Positions 33,939 through 45,252 of a stretch of 64,000 bases of DNA are shown one piece after another. Location of the stretch: the NCBI GenBank assembly GCA_039720395.1, contig JBBPBK010000048.1, positions 1,927,501 through 1,991,500 of the forward strand, written 5' to 3'. The notes under the pieces were generated by a model that was not told the DNA's origin, did no database searches, and saw only the letters and a list, made by a program, of their open reading frames with translations. This DNA comes from Liquidambar formosana (lineage: Eukaryota > Streptophyta > Magnoliopsida > Saxifragales > Altingiaceae). A program made the translations under genes and the position numbers. Position 1 is the stretch's first letter. Every line of letters begins with the position of its first letter.

Positions 33939-34515
33939 TAAAGGAATAGGGGAAAAAAAAATTAGAAAAGGCAAAATAAAGTGGAAAAAAATTAAGAAAT
34001 TTTAAAGATGCTTCAAATTTAGGAATGCTAATTGACAAATCACCAAGGACTTTGGATACAAAAGCATGGTGTTCATGTTACAACTTACAAGTCTAAAGGT
34101 TAAAGGGCTTCTGTTTTCCAAAATTTCAAAATCCAAGGTAACAAATATGTCTAGGGTCGATTTGAACTTTGATATTTAGCTCCATCAAGGCTGCAACTTC
34201 TATAGATTTACATTGTACACTTGCAAAAGAGCTACAATTGCTTCATTAAAGGACAATTCATGGCCCACACAATCAATTTCGTGACAACCCTTCTATTCGA
34301 ATTTACAATGACAAAAAATACAATCTCACTCACATCTGTTTCTATAATTTCAGAAGGAAGAATGGCGCCAGGAAATGTCAATGAGAGGGGGTATGCTTTA
34401 CAATTGACCGAGAACTGCTAATTATATGCTCAGCCACTTCCCATGGGGAATCGATGTAGATTTGATTTTCACCTTACATCAACAAGCAAACTCGCTTTCT
34501 CTACGTAAATGTTTT
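33939..34515. other. Spacer; nothing recognised
   Basis: No gene. A 66-codon frame at 34221-34421 has no family character. Confidence 0.4.
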
Positions 34516-34932
34516 GAGTGGGGCTATTGCCACCACATAAAGTACTCAAAGCCTCCATTAGTTTACACTTTTTGAGATTTTATGAAAAATATAAAAGGTT
34601 TTTACGAAAAATAATAGCATTGTTCACTAGAAAACATCATTCTGAATAACTTTGTAAGAGAAATTTTTTCCAAAATCTATCATTTAAACATACTTTTTGG
34701 CCATTTATAATCCCTATTTCATTTTCCATGAAAAATTGACAAAATATCTACTTAAATGACAGATTTTGGAAAAAAATTCTTCAACAAAGTTGTCCGGAAT
34801 GATGTTTTCTAGTAGACTATGTGATTAGTTTTCATAAATTTTTTTTTATTTTTTATATTTTTCATAAAACCTTAAAAATGTAAATTAAATGGGAGGCTTA
34901 GAGTATTTTATGTGGTGGCAATAGCCTGGCCC
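34516..34932. mobile_element. Foldback Mutator-like MITE
   Basis: 417 bp of two inverted arms. The ends are GAGTGGGGCTATTGCC and GGGCCAGGCTATTGCC, continuing ACCACATAAA.TACTC. An exact 9-bp duplication AAATGTTTT flanks it (34507-34515, 34933-34941). A relative is at 40064-40484. Confidence 0.8.
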
Positions 34933-35611
34933 AAATGTTTTTTTCTCAAACTATCAAACATACATGTCTCTCCAGCTAATTTCATCAACTTCCTAAGGTA
35001 TTTTCTCTTTTCCCTCATGTCACGATCTCATTGACCTCAGAATTAAACACTTTTTTAAGCTTGGAAATGTCGTCGTTATGTCCCTGCATTTTTCCACAAT
35101 GAGTGAATTTTATTCAAATGTCACAAGTTATGGTATGTTACTGGTACGTGAGATGAACAGTTATAGTACATACCTCGATAGGGGAGAGTCATAATCTTCC
35201 TCTACTTGTAATTTTTTATTATCTTCTGCTTTTGCCTAAAAGCAAAAGTTACAGTTTTCCCAAACAAGGCCTAATAGGTGTACATTCCTTATGTTTTTTA
35301 TTTTTTATTTTTTACCAAATGAGGGGCATCCTAGATTATTGAACTTAAATTAATCACTGTGATGCACAAATCATCCATAAACCTGTGCATCTGATAGTGA
35401 AGGAATATAGATTTAAACTTGAGACCTATAGTTCCTAAACCTTTTCCATATGCGCTACCCTCGTGGGTTGTACATTTCTTAAGTTCAAATAAAAAAATTG
35501 AATTCTAATTTTTTATGTTTCTTGTATATTCGTACGTTAACTTAGAAAAATGCTATCCCAGAGGACCCAAACTTTTAATTATTATACAAATACATTAGAT
35601 AATTATTTAGA
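34933..35611. other. Spacer with a possible SINE remnant (minus strand, about 35345-35480)
   Basis: On the minus strand TAGCGCATATGG (A-box-like) is followed about 45 bp later by GGTCTCAAGTTTAAATC (B-box-like), as in a tRNA-derived SINE. No clear tail or duplication, so tentative. Confidence 0.35.
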
Positions 35612-35958
35612 GGATTAGGATCAATGGACACAAGTTTTTACATAAATCTTAACACAAGTTTTTAGATAACCTATTTGTGATTCATATTTTGCAAAACCCA
35701 CCATTGGATTAAATTGCTTTTCCATGTAAGCTATACATGCCAAAAATCAAATTGACCTGAAATTAAGACCATTACATTCATAAATGTGAGATTTTTAATG
35801 CTTAGAAATACAAGTTTTTGGAGTAGATGGTAACCAAGTTTTTGGCATGCATGATTTATAAGGAAAAATAATCTAATCCAATAATAGGTTTTGCAAAATA
35901 TGAATCACATATGGATTATTTAAACACTTATGTTTATTGATCCCAAGTTCCTAATCCT
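35612..35958. mobile_element. Foldback MITE-like element, about 350 bp
   Basis: Inverted halves share GTGATTCATATTTTGCAAAA, CCATTGGATTA/TTATTGGATTA and CATGCCAAAAA. The outer GGATTAGGA occurs at both ends. Same family as 15356-15755. Confidence 0.6.
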
Positions 35959-36595
35959 TAATTAAAAGGCCTCCACTATATCGTCAAATTCACATTGGTC
36001 AATCACAATGTTCCATTCGTGTGATCTCTTCCACATGGATCCTATTCTCAGGTCGTGTATACCGTGTGGTATGGCTATCACTTACAACAAATAAATAAGG
36101 GTGAATCGCACTTTATGGTCCAAAATTTTAATCAAGTTTCACTTTAGATTTCAAAGTTTAAATTACGTCAATTCAGTACTCAAATTATTAGTTGAGTTAC
36201 AATTTGGGACCTACCATCAAAACTTTCTATATTATCCCTACTTTGCCCTTTTTATGAGTTTGAAAACCCTATTTTATCCCAAAATTCATCTAATAAACCT
36301 TTATATTTTGATCAGATCTGAATCACTCTGCCATCATATTTGTAGTTTTGAAAATGAAAAATATAAAAATTTATTAGATGTTGATAGGGGTAATATAGAG
36401 AGAGAGAATAATAGAGAAAATAATAGTGATTCAAGTCTTGTCGAAGTATAAAAGTTTATTAGATGTTGATAGGTGTAAAATAAGGTTTTCAAACTCATAA
36501 AAAAGGACAAAATAGGGATAATATATATATATATATATAGAAAATTTTAACAACAGGCCCAAATTGCAACTCAATTAATAATTTGAGTACTGAAT

Positions 36596-38662
36596 CGAGA
36601 ATGTGCTCATCTGAAGGATATTCTCCGTATTTATGACGTAGCGTCAGGTCAGCTTGTTAACTTCCAAAAGTCCTCTGTATTTTTTAGTAAGAATACTCCA
36701 CTTTCCATTAGGAGTAATCTTGCAAGGGAACTAGGAATTCGGAATATAGGTGGACAAGATAAGTATTTGGGATTACCAACAATTATTGGGCAGTCAAAGA
36801 AATCCTTGTTTGCCTCCATTCAGGAGAAAGTTGAGGGCAGGGTTTTGGGTTGGAAGGAGAAATTCTTATCCCAAGCTGGGAAGGAAGTGGTTCTCAAAAC
36901 TGTAGCGCTAGCCATGCCCAACTTTGCCATGGCATGTTTCAAGCTGCCCGTAGGCTTGTGTAAGGAAATTAATTCATGCCTTGCTCAATTTTGGTGGGGA
37001 AATGGAGAGATTAAGAAAAGGATACACTGGGTGGGCTGGGATAGCTTGACAGACACGAAGATTGAGGGGGGTCTTGGCTTTAGAGAGTTGGAAAGCTTCA
37101 ATCTAGCCATGCTTGCTAAACAAGGCTGGCGATTAATGACTAAGCCGCATTCTATGTTGGCGAGGATCTATCATGGGAAGTACTACCATAGGTCGAGTTT
37201 TTTGGATGCAAAGCTGGGTAGTAATCCATCATGGGCATGGCGGAGTATAATAGAAGGCAGGAAAATTTTGCAAGCAGGGGTCAGATGGCGCATAGGAAAT
37301 GGGAAGAGTGTGCATATCTGGAAGGATCCATGGCTTCCGGAACCGATTACCTTTAAAGTCAAAACCCAGGCTCCTATTAGTACTTCTGTTACATGGGTGG
37401 CGGACCTACTAGACTTGGATAGGAAAGGCTGGAATGAACACTTAGTGAGACAATTGCTGGAGGATGAGGAGGCTACTATGGTCCTTAGGATGCCGGTGTC
37501 TTGGATGGATAAGAGGGACAAACTGATATGGCACTACACTTCAAATGGGAGGTACTCGGTTAAATCGGGGTATGTAACTGCTCGAACTCTTGTAAGGAAT
37601 GGGCTTCTCTCACATCGGCGTGCTGAGGGTGAATCTAGTCGACGTTATCTTGATAGGAAATTCTGGAAATTTTTGTGGAGTATCCAAATCCCAGGGAAGT
37701 TACATCATTTCTTATGGAGATGTGCGCAAGAGGTCTTACCATTGGGAAACAAGTTAACACATAGAATTCCGGGATGGACTGGGAGGTGCCTGTTCTGTGG
37801 AGAGGACGAAACTGTTACACACCTCTTTTTTCAATGTCAGTTCGCACGAGTTGTATGGTATGGGAGTCAGCTTCAATTGGATAGTGGTTCCATCTCGACA
37901 CCATCCTTTATTCACTTTATAGAAGTTCTCAGGGACAAATGGAGGGAAGAGTCATCAGAACCAGATTTGTTATGCCTAGTGGCTTTCATTTTATGGCGTA
38001 TCTGGAAAGCGCGAAACGATAAGTGTTTTAGTGGGAAAGAATGGACTCCTGGGGAAGTGATCTTGAAAGCGACAGATGATGCCTCAGAATATCTTGCAGC
38101 AATGAATCCCGAGATGGCTTCAGGAACTAGTACCAATATCTCTGTTCCCAGGGAGAGCGGAGTGCAAAGGTGGTATCCCCCGCCAGGTCCCCTTTTCAAA
38201 CTCAATACTGATGGGGCTTGGATATCAAAAGATGGTATAGGGGGGGTGGGGATTGTGATTAGGGATGAATGTGGTTTGTTTATCGCAGGGATGGCTAAAA
38301 GAATCCAGTTCATGGGTAGTGCACAAATGGTTGAAGCTATAGCCCTCCGGGAAGGGATCCGTTTCGCCTTAGATACAAGTATCAAAGGTCTTGTGGTTGA
38401 GGCCGATGCGAAAGGCATAATAGAAGGCTTAAGAGACATGAAACTAGTGTCGGCAGAAGTGGAAATAGTGTGTGAGGATATCAAGCAGTTGGCAAGAGAA
38501 GCACGTGTTACAGATTTTTGCTATGTGCCCAGGAAGTGTAACCGGGCTGCAGATGCAATGGCTAAGTATGCTCTTAGGGTGGATGTCCCTGATGTATGGA
38601 TGGAAATCCCCCCTTCTTGGCTATCCCCTTTTCTTGAGGAGGATATGCCCTCAAATTTGTAA
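36596..38662 (+). pseudogene. LINE ORF2 C-terminal half (RT end, zf-RVT, RNase H), open frame
   Basis: Open for about 688 codons from the truncation point with no ATG near the start. The first residues are the end of the reverse-transcriptase region (ASGQLVNFQKSSVFFSKN, then YLGLPTIIG). A zinc-binding zf-RVT segment follows (IPGKLHHFLWRCAQEVLP ... CLFCGEDETVTHLFFQC, about residues 365-425). Last is a plant-type RNase H with visible acidic residues (NTDGAWIS, MVEAIALREG, VEADAKGII and NRAADAMAKY). The catalytic YADD part and the endonuclease are missing, so it cannot retrotranspose itself. The absence of stops suggests recent insertion. Confidence 0.85.
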
Positions 38663-38721
38663 CCTTTATGGTTTTTCTTTTGAATAAATTTATTTTTTAC
38701 CGCTTAAAAAAAAAAAAAAAA
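36596..38721 (+). mobile_element. 5'-truncated L1-type LINE, 3' half
   Basis: Begins in the middle of the reverse-transcriptase domain and ends with 16 A (38706-38721), the pattern of incomplete target-primed reverse transcription. It sits in the right arm of the foldback element. Compared with the opposite arm, about a dozen bases of target are missing and no duplication is seen, so the insertion seems to have deleted its target. Confidence 0.85.
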
Positions 38722-38788
38722 CTTTGAATTTTAAAATGAAAGTTGACCCAAACTTTGGACCCTAAAAGGCAATTTACCCAATAAATAA

Positions 38789-40063
38789 ATAAGGAAATGG
38801 CTATGCCTATCATGAATTGCCTTTGGCTATGAGTTTTTTACAGAGTTCTTATTAAATTCGTACTCTGTATAAATGTATAATACAAAATTTATCACGAATT
38901 CACGATGCATGCTATCACTTCTGTGATGTGAATCACACTAGGAATCCCATCCTATAAATTTTGTAGTCAAATTTTTTAAGGAATATTACATACATACAAG
39001 TCCAATATTTATATTAGGGAGTATTTCTTTATTGACTATGGTGACTATAAATTTTGATTAGAGGTTGTTGATCTTACTATATTTTAGGATGATTTATTTT
39101 TGGGGGGTCTGATGGACCAACCATCGACCATCGTCCATGGCAATGTGTTGAATTTAGAACCCAACCTCTGGATGCAACATTGCATCCAAAACCCATTTTC
39201 CCTCTTGTAAACAAAAATTTGGCCCTAGTTTCAAATAATTGAATAAGCAATTTATGTTTTAACATTGTGGGCCTTTTTAAATTTTCTTTTTTTTAATTCC
39301 ACGAAGAGAGCGGCTATTGCTAAGGACAAATCCAAAAAAATTTCTCAATCATTGTACTTTTTAAAAATATTATGGAGTAATTAATTACTTCGTAATTAAT
39401 TAATTAATTTATTTTTTTGCTTAGAGTTAGATAGGAAAAGAAGAAAGGCAGAACCGTATATCACCATGACTGAATAGGAGTGGTGAAAGAATAGACATGT
39501 CATACTTTAAAATACCTATATCTCTTTTAGAAACATAAAACCTACTCATATACTACTCCTAACACCTCTATCCTTATCTATCCTATATGGGACAAGTTTT
39601 CAGTAAGATGAGAAAATAAAAAAAATCACAGGACCACACATTGACATGATTGAATCGAAATAATTAAGTAGGATATAAGACTGATAATCATGTCATATTG
39701 TAAAAACCAAAGTGACTTTTAAAAATGTAGAATCTTACTTATATATCACCCCCAACAACCCTTTGTCCGATGTGGGATAACGTCCCTCTCAATGGTTGCA
39801 CATAAGAACCTATTAAAAAATTAAACTTTAACTTTATATAATCTACAAAAGTGATGTACATTAGTAAATTTAACCAAAATTAATCAAAATTTAACCAAAT
39901 TTAATTAAAATTAACCATTTTTCTCAATGGGCTAAAACACTTCATTAAATTTAAATAAAATTACTTACCCAAATTTTTTTTATAAAAAAATGGAAAAAAA
40001 ATTTGACTGATTACACGTGCTCACAGATGCACTTTAGTGCATCTGCCCCAGGCTATTACAACC
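38789..40063. other. AT-rich spacer with a diverged direct repeat
   Basis: Two loosely similar blocks of about 190 bp (39425-39610 and 39612-39800) share CATGTCATA.T(T/G)TAAAA, (A/T)ACTCATATA..AC and TATGGGA/TGTGGGAT elements, like LTR remnants. No gene. Confidence 0.4.
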
Positions 40064-40484
40064 GCCCCAGGCTATTACAACCGCTCAACTTTATTTTGCA
40101 TACCCCACTTTTCACTTTTCATGGTTTTATGAAAAATATAAAAAGTTTTCATAAAAATTGGCCACATCATCTACTAGAAAATATTCTTTTAAATAACTTT
40201 GTAAAAAAAAGTTTTTCTAAAATCTGTTAATAAAGTAGATTTTTTGACCATTTACAGTCTTTATTTCATTTTTACACAAACAAAAATTTTAAATGACCAA
40301 AATGTATATTTGAACAACATATTTTAGAAGAAAAAAAACATCTACAAAGTTGATCAAAATTATATTATCTAATGAATTTGATGGCCAATTCTCATATAAA
40401 CCTTTTATGTATTTCATAAAACCTTAAAAATCTTAAAATAAATGAGATGTAGAAATAAAGTTAAAGGGATTGTGATAGCAACCC
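40064..40484. mobile_element. Foldback MITE, relative of 34516-34932
   Basis: Arms share TTTTATGAAAAATATAAAAAG / TTTTATGAAATACATAAAAGG-type blocks, and the ends CAGGCTATTACAACC and GGTTGCTATCACAA are inverse. The left end is duplicated (CCCAGGCTATTACAACCGC at about 40047 and 40066). Confidence 0.6.
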
Positions 40485-40560
40485 TCTTCCACGAAACTTT
40501 GTGGGCTTTAGAAATTGCTCTTCCTTGCTAAATCCATTGTACTCTGTTATTTTAACACCA

Positions 40561-40597
40561 GAAGAAGAAGAAGAAGAAGAAGAAGAAGAAGAAGAAA
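40561..40597. repeat. (GAA)n microsatellite
   Basis: About twelve GAA units. Confidence 0.9.
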
Positions 40598-40718
40598 TAA
40601 AAAATAAAAATAAAAGACCATAGGTCCACTTACTAAGAAAGCAGTTGGCCTCACCCCGTTATTGTACCGTCCCTATCTTGCAATAACAGTTCTTTGACGT
40701 AGTGGGTCAGTGGGATCA

Positions 40719-40820
40719 TTTATTTCTTTTTTTATTTTTATTTTTATTGTAGGTTTATATTAGAGAGGGAATCAAACCTCTAACCTATCCTAATATCTAG
40801 GCCACCTAGTTGTGGTTGAG
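40719..40820 (-). mobile_element. Probable tRNA-derived SINE, minus strand
   Basis: On the minus strand TGGCCTAGATATTAGG (A box) is followed by AGAGGTTTGATTCCC (B box, one mismatch to the consensus). An A-rich tail AATAAAAATAAAAATAAA ends it (40722-40748). No flanking duplication recognised. Confidence 0.5.
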
Positions 40821-41039
40821 ATTCCGACTTCTCAACTTATTGGTTAAGCAAGGGACTTTAATTGACATGAAATTTTAATTCTTCCATTTTCTCCCCACTC
40901 CACATCCACACTACAATAAACATTATATATATATATAGAGAGAGAGTCCTTTTAATATAAAGTGAACTTGATATAATTAATTTTGCATCAAATGTGTTTT
41001 AAAACTCTTACTCAAGACTTGTGTTTTGCAAAAGCAACA

Positions 41040-41412
41040 GTTAAATTAAATCAATGAAGGTTGTGACCAGAACTGAAGAAAGATTTCGATGGGATATGGT
41101 CATGGTGTAAGGGAGAGAGACCACACCAAATAGTAAAGTCTTTGGTGACTTTAGCATAGATTTTTGGTCTAAAGGTCTCTCTTGGCCTCCATCCTCTCCT
41201 TTGTTGGTTACTCCGTATTGATCTTCACAGGAATTGCTGTCCCATAAGTCGAGCCGTCGAGCCGACCCATTCCGAACCGAGTCTGGGTCCCAGTTGGGTT
41301 GAAAAAATGGCAAAGGAAGCCGGGTCGAAGGTCCCAAACCCAGAGCAAGCAAAATCAAAAAAATGCCACACACCCCATGCAAGATGTAAACTATCCATGT
41401 TCGCAAGTTCAT
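41040..41412 (-). CDS. Possible first exon or fragment of an unidentified gene
   Basis: From ATG 41412 the frame begins MNLRTWIVYILHGVCGIF and has one convincing hydrophobic helix (about residues 5-27), then a proline-rich stretch and a polar tail, 123 codons in all. Upstream (41470-41700, minus strand) the DNA is purine/pyrimidine-skewed like a plant 5' leader. An alternative frame from about 41461 overlaps it. A GT at about 41234 (CCT|GTGAAG) could be a splice donor, but no second exon was found. It may be a gene fragment carried here by a transposon. I do not recognise a family. Confidence 0.3.
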
Positions 41413-41776
41413 TGACCGAGTTGAACTGCCATCGCCCCGTTTCTCTCTCCTTCCTTTTCATGATCACTTGATCTTTTGATTTATAAATAAGTAAAAAAAA
41501 ATAAAGAATCATTTGATCATCAAACCTTATAATAATAAAAAAAATAGAAAAAAAAATCCCCACAAGAAAAACCCTACAGAGAAAGACCCACAAACCCTTT
41601 TTGTCTCCTCTTTTCTTTCTCGCGGTCTTGCAGTTTTTCACTCTCCCTCTTCTCTGCTCAGTTCTGTCTTCTACTCCGCATTTTTTTACGAGGGTAGCAT
41701 TTTTTTTTTTTCACTTAAGTCAAAGGGTAATTTAATCCAACAAAACAATTTTTTAAACAGTGGTGGATTTGATTGA

Positions 41777-42279
41777 CAGTAAAAATAATATTGCTTTACA
41801 ATACACGTCAGCAATAGGTGAACAGGGTGAATCATACTGGTAGATTTGGAATTTTCCTTTGATTAACACTAGAAAAATGAGATATTGATGATCAAAATAA
41901 TGTTCAAGGAGCTATGCTTCTTAGAAAAATTATAGGCAGAGAGTGTGGGATCCATGGTTGATTGGTGCCCCTATGATCATCCAAAATTTATTGGATCTGT
42001 TTTAGGTAGGTGCATTATACCCTTTTTAACATTTCACCTATCAATGATCACATGACAGGTAAATGTGAGAGAGGACTCAATAGCATAGAATAATTCTTTA
42101 CATTGATCCAAGATATATAAATAAAATTTTAAAATTAAAAATTTTAAAAAAGAAAAATGGGAAACATTAATATTATGCACTCAACCATAGAGTTATCATT
42201 AACTGCTTTAACAACACATAGGATGATCATGCACATGCAAAGATAGTAGGATCATTCTTCCTGATGATCAAAATTTTAG

Positions 42280-42322
<43 letters not shown>

Positions 42323-42581
42323 CAAGATTTCGTGATCGGGGAATTTCATCGTTGTGTGTATGAAATTGATTCCTTGGCGATCAGATCAAATAGAGCATTT
42401 ATGAATTTTTTTTCCCCATATTTAATGAAAATTGACAATAGGAGAAAAAATTCCTTGAAAGTGTCAGGTCTTTATTATATCTTTTTGATGAAAAAGAAGT
42501 CCTTATTTTATCTTTGTTTCGTTAATACAAGACTTTAGATGACATGAGATTCTGAATATCCCACTTCTCCACCGAATTGAG

Positions 42582-42582
<1 letters not shown>
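41777..42582. other. AT-rich spacer with a long (TA)n run
   Basis: (TA)n at about 42282-42319. No gene seen. Confidence 0.45.

Positions 42583-42638
<56 letters not shown>
42583..42638. repeat. Compound (TA)n(GA)n microsatellite
   Basis: About 20 bp TA followed by 36 bp GA, the same arrangement as at 26777-26851. Confidence 0.9.
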
Positions 42639-42641
<3 letters not shown>

Positions 42642-43634
42642 ACAAATCTATGTATATATAGTTGTAGGAGAATTGCATCCCACAGAAACATAATATCAAC
42701 GTGCCAAAAAAAAAAAAAAAACACAAAACAAAACAAAACAAAACAGAGAACATATAACCGTGACCCAAAAAAAACAGAGGACATATAACAGTGACCAAAA
42801 AAACAGTGAACGCAACAAAAAAATTAATGGTAGCCCATCTATGACTTCGACCCGACGAAGGTTTATTAAACTGGGATAGAATGGACATCATTGCTGAAGC
42901 TGCCCATCAATGACTATAACGACGTCATGCTCCCAATTGGACTGATCCTGCATGAGTTGTCCTTGAACGTCAGGCATATCAATTTCAACATGAGGAGGTT
43001 CTGCTTGTGGGCTTTCATGTTGGTTGGGGATGCAAACGATGTTGAGAGTAGGAATGGTTTGCAGGGTGTGGTATAGCCGGCTGAAGAAATTCTTAAATAA
43101 GTCCAAAATCAAGCCAAACCCGATATAATGGGTAGACAACCCAGAAGAGTGATGGTGGGAAAATGATAGACACTAGTAATGAAATGGCCACACTAGCAGA
43201 GAAATCTCCGGCACGCAAGCGGATTGGCAGGGCAGCTACGGAAACACTGAGAAGGAATTTGATGGATGTGAAGAGAAAGAGTATTATGGTAATGGGCAGG
43301 GCCGGTCCTGAGTGTTTTAGGGCCTAGGCGAACCCTTAAGATGAGGCCCTTTATACATATTCATATGTACGACAAAATTTATACCCAACAATTTTTTTCT
43401 CCTAATACACACAAAATTTTCCTAAATATATGAGTACTAAAATTTGCTTATATAAATTAAGATAAAAAATAAATCTTTATAAGAACTATAAATAAATAAA
43501 ATATGATCTTCTTCCTTTATAATTTAGAAAAAATCACATATACAAGAAGAAGAAGAAAAAAAAAAACACAACAAAATTTAAAGCTATAATACCAAAAAGA
43601 AATGAACGAACTATAGCAAAGTATTACTTAAATA

Positions 43635-43904
43635 TTACTCTTCTCGCATTTTTAGCTGCAAATCACTTATTAAGTTAGCATAATTAAACTTTTTTACCAT
43701 ATCATATTCAATAGATAATATAGCTAATCCGGTCAATCTTTCCTATGACATAGTAGAACGAAGGTAAGATTTGATCAACTTCAACTTTGAAAAACTTATT
43801 TTTGCAAATATAACTGTAACTAGTATAATTAACAATATTCTAAAAGCAATCCAAGCATTTGGGAAACAACTATCCATTTCTTTCAAATAATTCAGTATTT
43901 CAAT
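43635..43904 (-). pseudogene. C-terminal dimerisation domain remnant of a hAT transposase
   Basis: On the minus strand the frame reads about 90 codons of the hAT family dimerisation region. Landmarks are CFPNAWIAFRILL, FSKLKLIKSYLRSTMS and then, after one in-frame stop, ERLTGLAILSIE, closing with a stop at 43635-43637. This matches the TTF/zinc-finger-MYM type plant hAT transposases that pair through this domain. Only this part of the protein survives, so the element cannot move itself. Confidence 0.85.
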
Positions 43905-44025
43905 TGGCCTTTTTAGATCTATTAGTAAAACTTATTTCAAGACCTTTAATTCTAAAAATAAATCTCCCCCAATAATATCAGAGTGCGCCTTATGTGTATA
44001 TATTAATATATTATATATATATATA

Positions 44026-44203
44026 GAGGTGATCCCATCAGCACGTGCTGATATAAGTTACATCAGCACTATGCATTGAGGGTTGTACCCTCTGCATTAA
44101 CTCAATGCACCTCACATCTCACTAATATTGCACAAGGTACAACTCCCAATGCAGGTTTTGATATAAGATATATCAGCACGTGCTTACCTGATCATCATTC
44201 TAT
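44026..44203 (-). mobile_element. Palindromic MITE in a (TA)n microsatellite (Micron-like), copy 5
   Basis: GAGGTGATCCCATCAGCACG to ATCATCATTCTA, inverse orientation, TA repeats on both sides. Nested in the hAT element. Confidence 0.75.
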
Positions 44204-45221
44204 CTATATATATATATATATAGATATATATATATATATATAGGAAAGAAAAAGTAAAGAAATTAATTAATTAAAGAGAAAATGGTTTGGATGTTTGGTG
44301 TACCTGATTTTAAAGAGAAAATGGTTTGGATGTTTGGTGTACCTGATTTCTTTTTCTAAGAGGTAATCAAATATTTTTAAGCTTCCAAATAGAATTATGA
44401 TCTGATTTGATTATGATGGAGGCTTTGAGAGGTTAAGAGCACTAAAAGAGGAAGAGAGGAGGAAGTTGGAGTTTGGAGACTCGAGGCAAATTGACTGAAA
44501 CATTCGATCTAATTTGATTTAGGGTTAAATATATGTGTGTTTTTTATTTTTTTTTATATTTGGTTTTGGGCTTGAGTTGAGTAGATTATTTGGCCATCTA
44601 GGTTATTGTACATAGACTTAGGTTAGAAACTTAAGAATTATTTGGGGCCCTTAAACTTGGATTGGTGCCTTTTCTCATCTAGTTATTAAAAAAAAAATGT
44701 TTTTATTTTTATTTTTAAGACTTATTACAAAGGTAACAATTAAGTTGGGGCCTTTATTTTTTGTCAAAATTTTGGAGCCTTAAGCGGCTGTCTGAGTGGC
44801 CTGACCTCAGCGCCACCCTTGGTAATGGGAAGAAGTGATAGGAGCATATTCAAAGAGGTATGATGACTAGTTTCTGATGCACTAACTTCATCCCAATGCT
44901 TGCTTTGGGGATTTTGGAGCAGGAGGCGGATGAAAATCATTAGTGGGGGGAGGGCATATCTCAAATCTATGAAGCAATACATCTTTCTCTGTACTAGTTT
45001 TATTTCTTTTTAGAATCAACGACAAACTTAGAAGAGCAAATATGTATTCTTTGTCTCTGCGTGACAAAGTCTTTAACTCTTTATATACTATGAATATTAT
45101 TAGTTGGTTCCCAAAATAATCTTCAAAATATTGAAAAGTATTATGACAGAAGGGCTAAATGAGTCATTCACATACAATGAAGTTGACAGCACCCTACTTT
45201 TTTTTTCTTTTTCTTTTTCAC

Positions 45222-45252
<31 letters not shown>

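Larger units (their letters stand above)
36099..38779. mobile_element. Foldback Mutator-like (MULE) element 3, split by a LINE
   Basis: Left arm GGGTGAATCGCACTTTATGG, right end the inverse of GGGTAAATTGCCTTTTAGGG, with 9-bp flanks AATAAATAA at 36090-36098 and 38780-38788. The arms fold back: CAAATTATTAGTTGAGTTAC against its inverse at about 36570. A 2.1-kb LINE fragment lies inside the right arm. Without it the element would be about 560 bp. Confidence 0.8.
43296..44820 (-). mobile_element. hAT element inserted in the membrane-protein gene
   Basis: 1525 bp between exact 8-bp duplications GGTAATGG (43288-43295 and 44821-44828). Ends GCAGGGCCGGTCCTGAG and AAGGGTGGCGCTGAGG are imperfect inverse repeats. 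It contains a transposase remnant on the minus strand and a nested 178-bp palindromic MITE. Confidence 0.88.
42888..44982 (-). pseudogene. Dead copy 4 of the small membrane-protein family, split by a hAT element
   Basis: Minus strand, ATG at 44982. The first part (44821-44982) reads MYCFIDLRYALPPLM... into the second hydrophobic helix. The frame is then interrupted by a 1.5-kb hAT (43296-44820) and resumes in 43287-42888. The 3' part retains the LPIRLRAGDF block, VAISLL and PPSLFW. It has lost about 25 bp within the IICTSPWYG region, which shifts the frame, and has VVIVIDGQ at the end. A TATA-like TATATAAAG lies about 100 bp upstream (45079-45087). Insertion and deletion are independent of the stops seen in copies 2 and 5. 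Confidence 0.85.

Noticed and set aside
37183..38484. Long minus-strand reading frames opposite the LINE fragment
   Set aside because: They lie antisense to a clear zf-RVT/RNase H coding frame and have no family features of their own.
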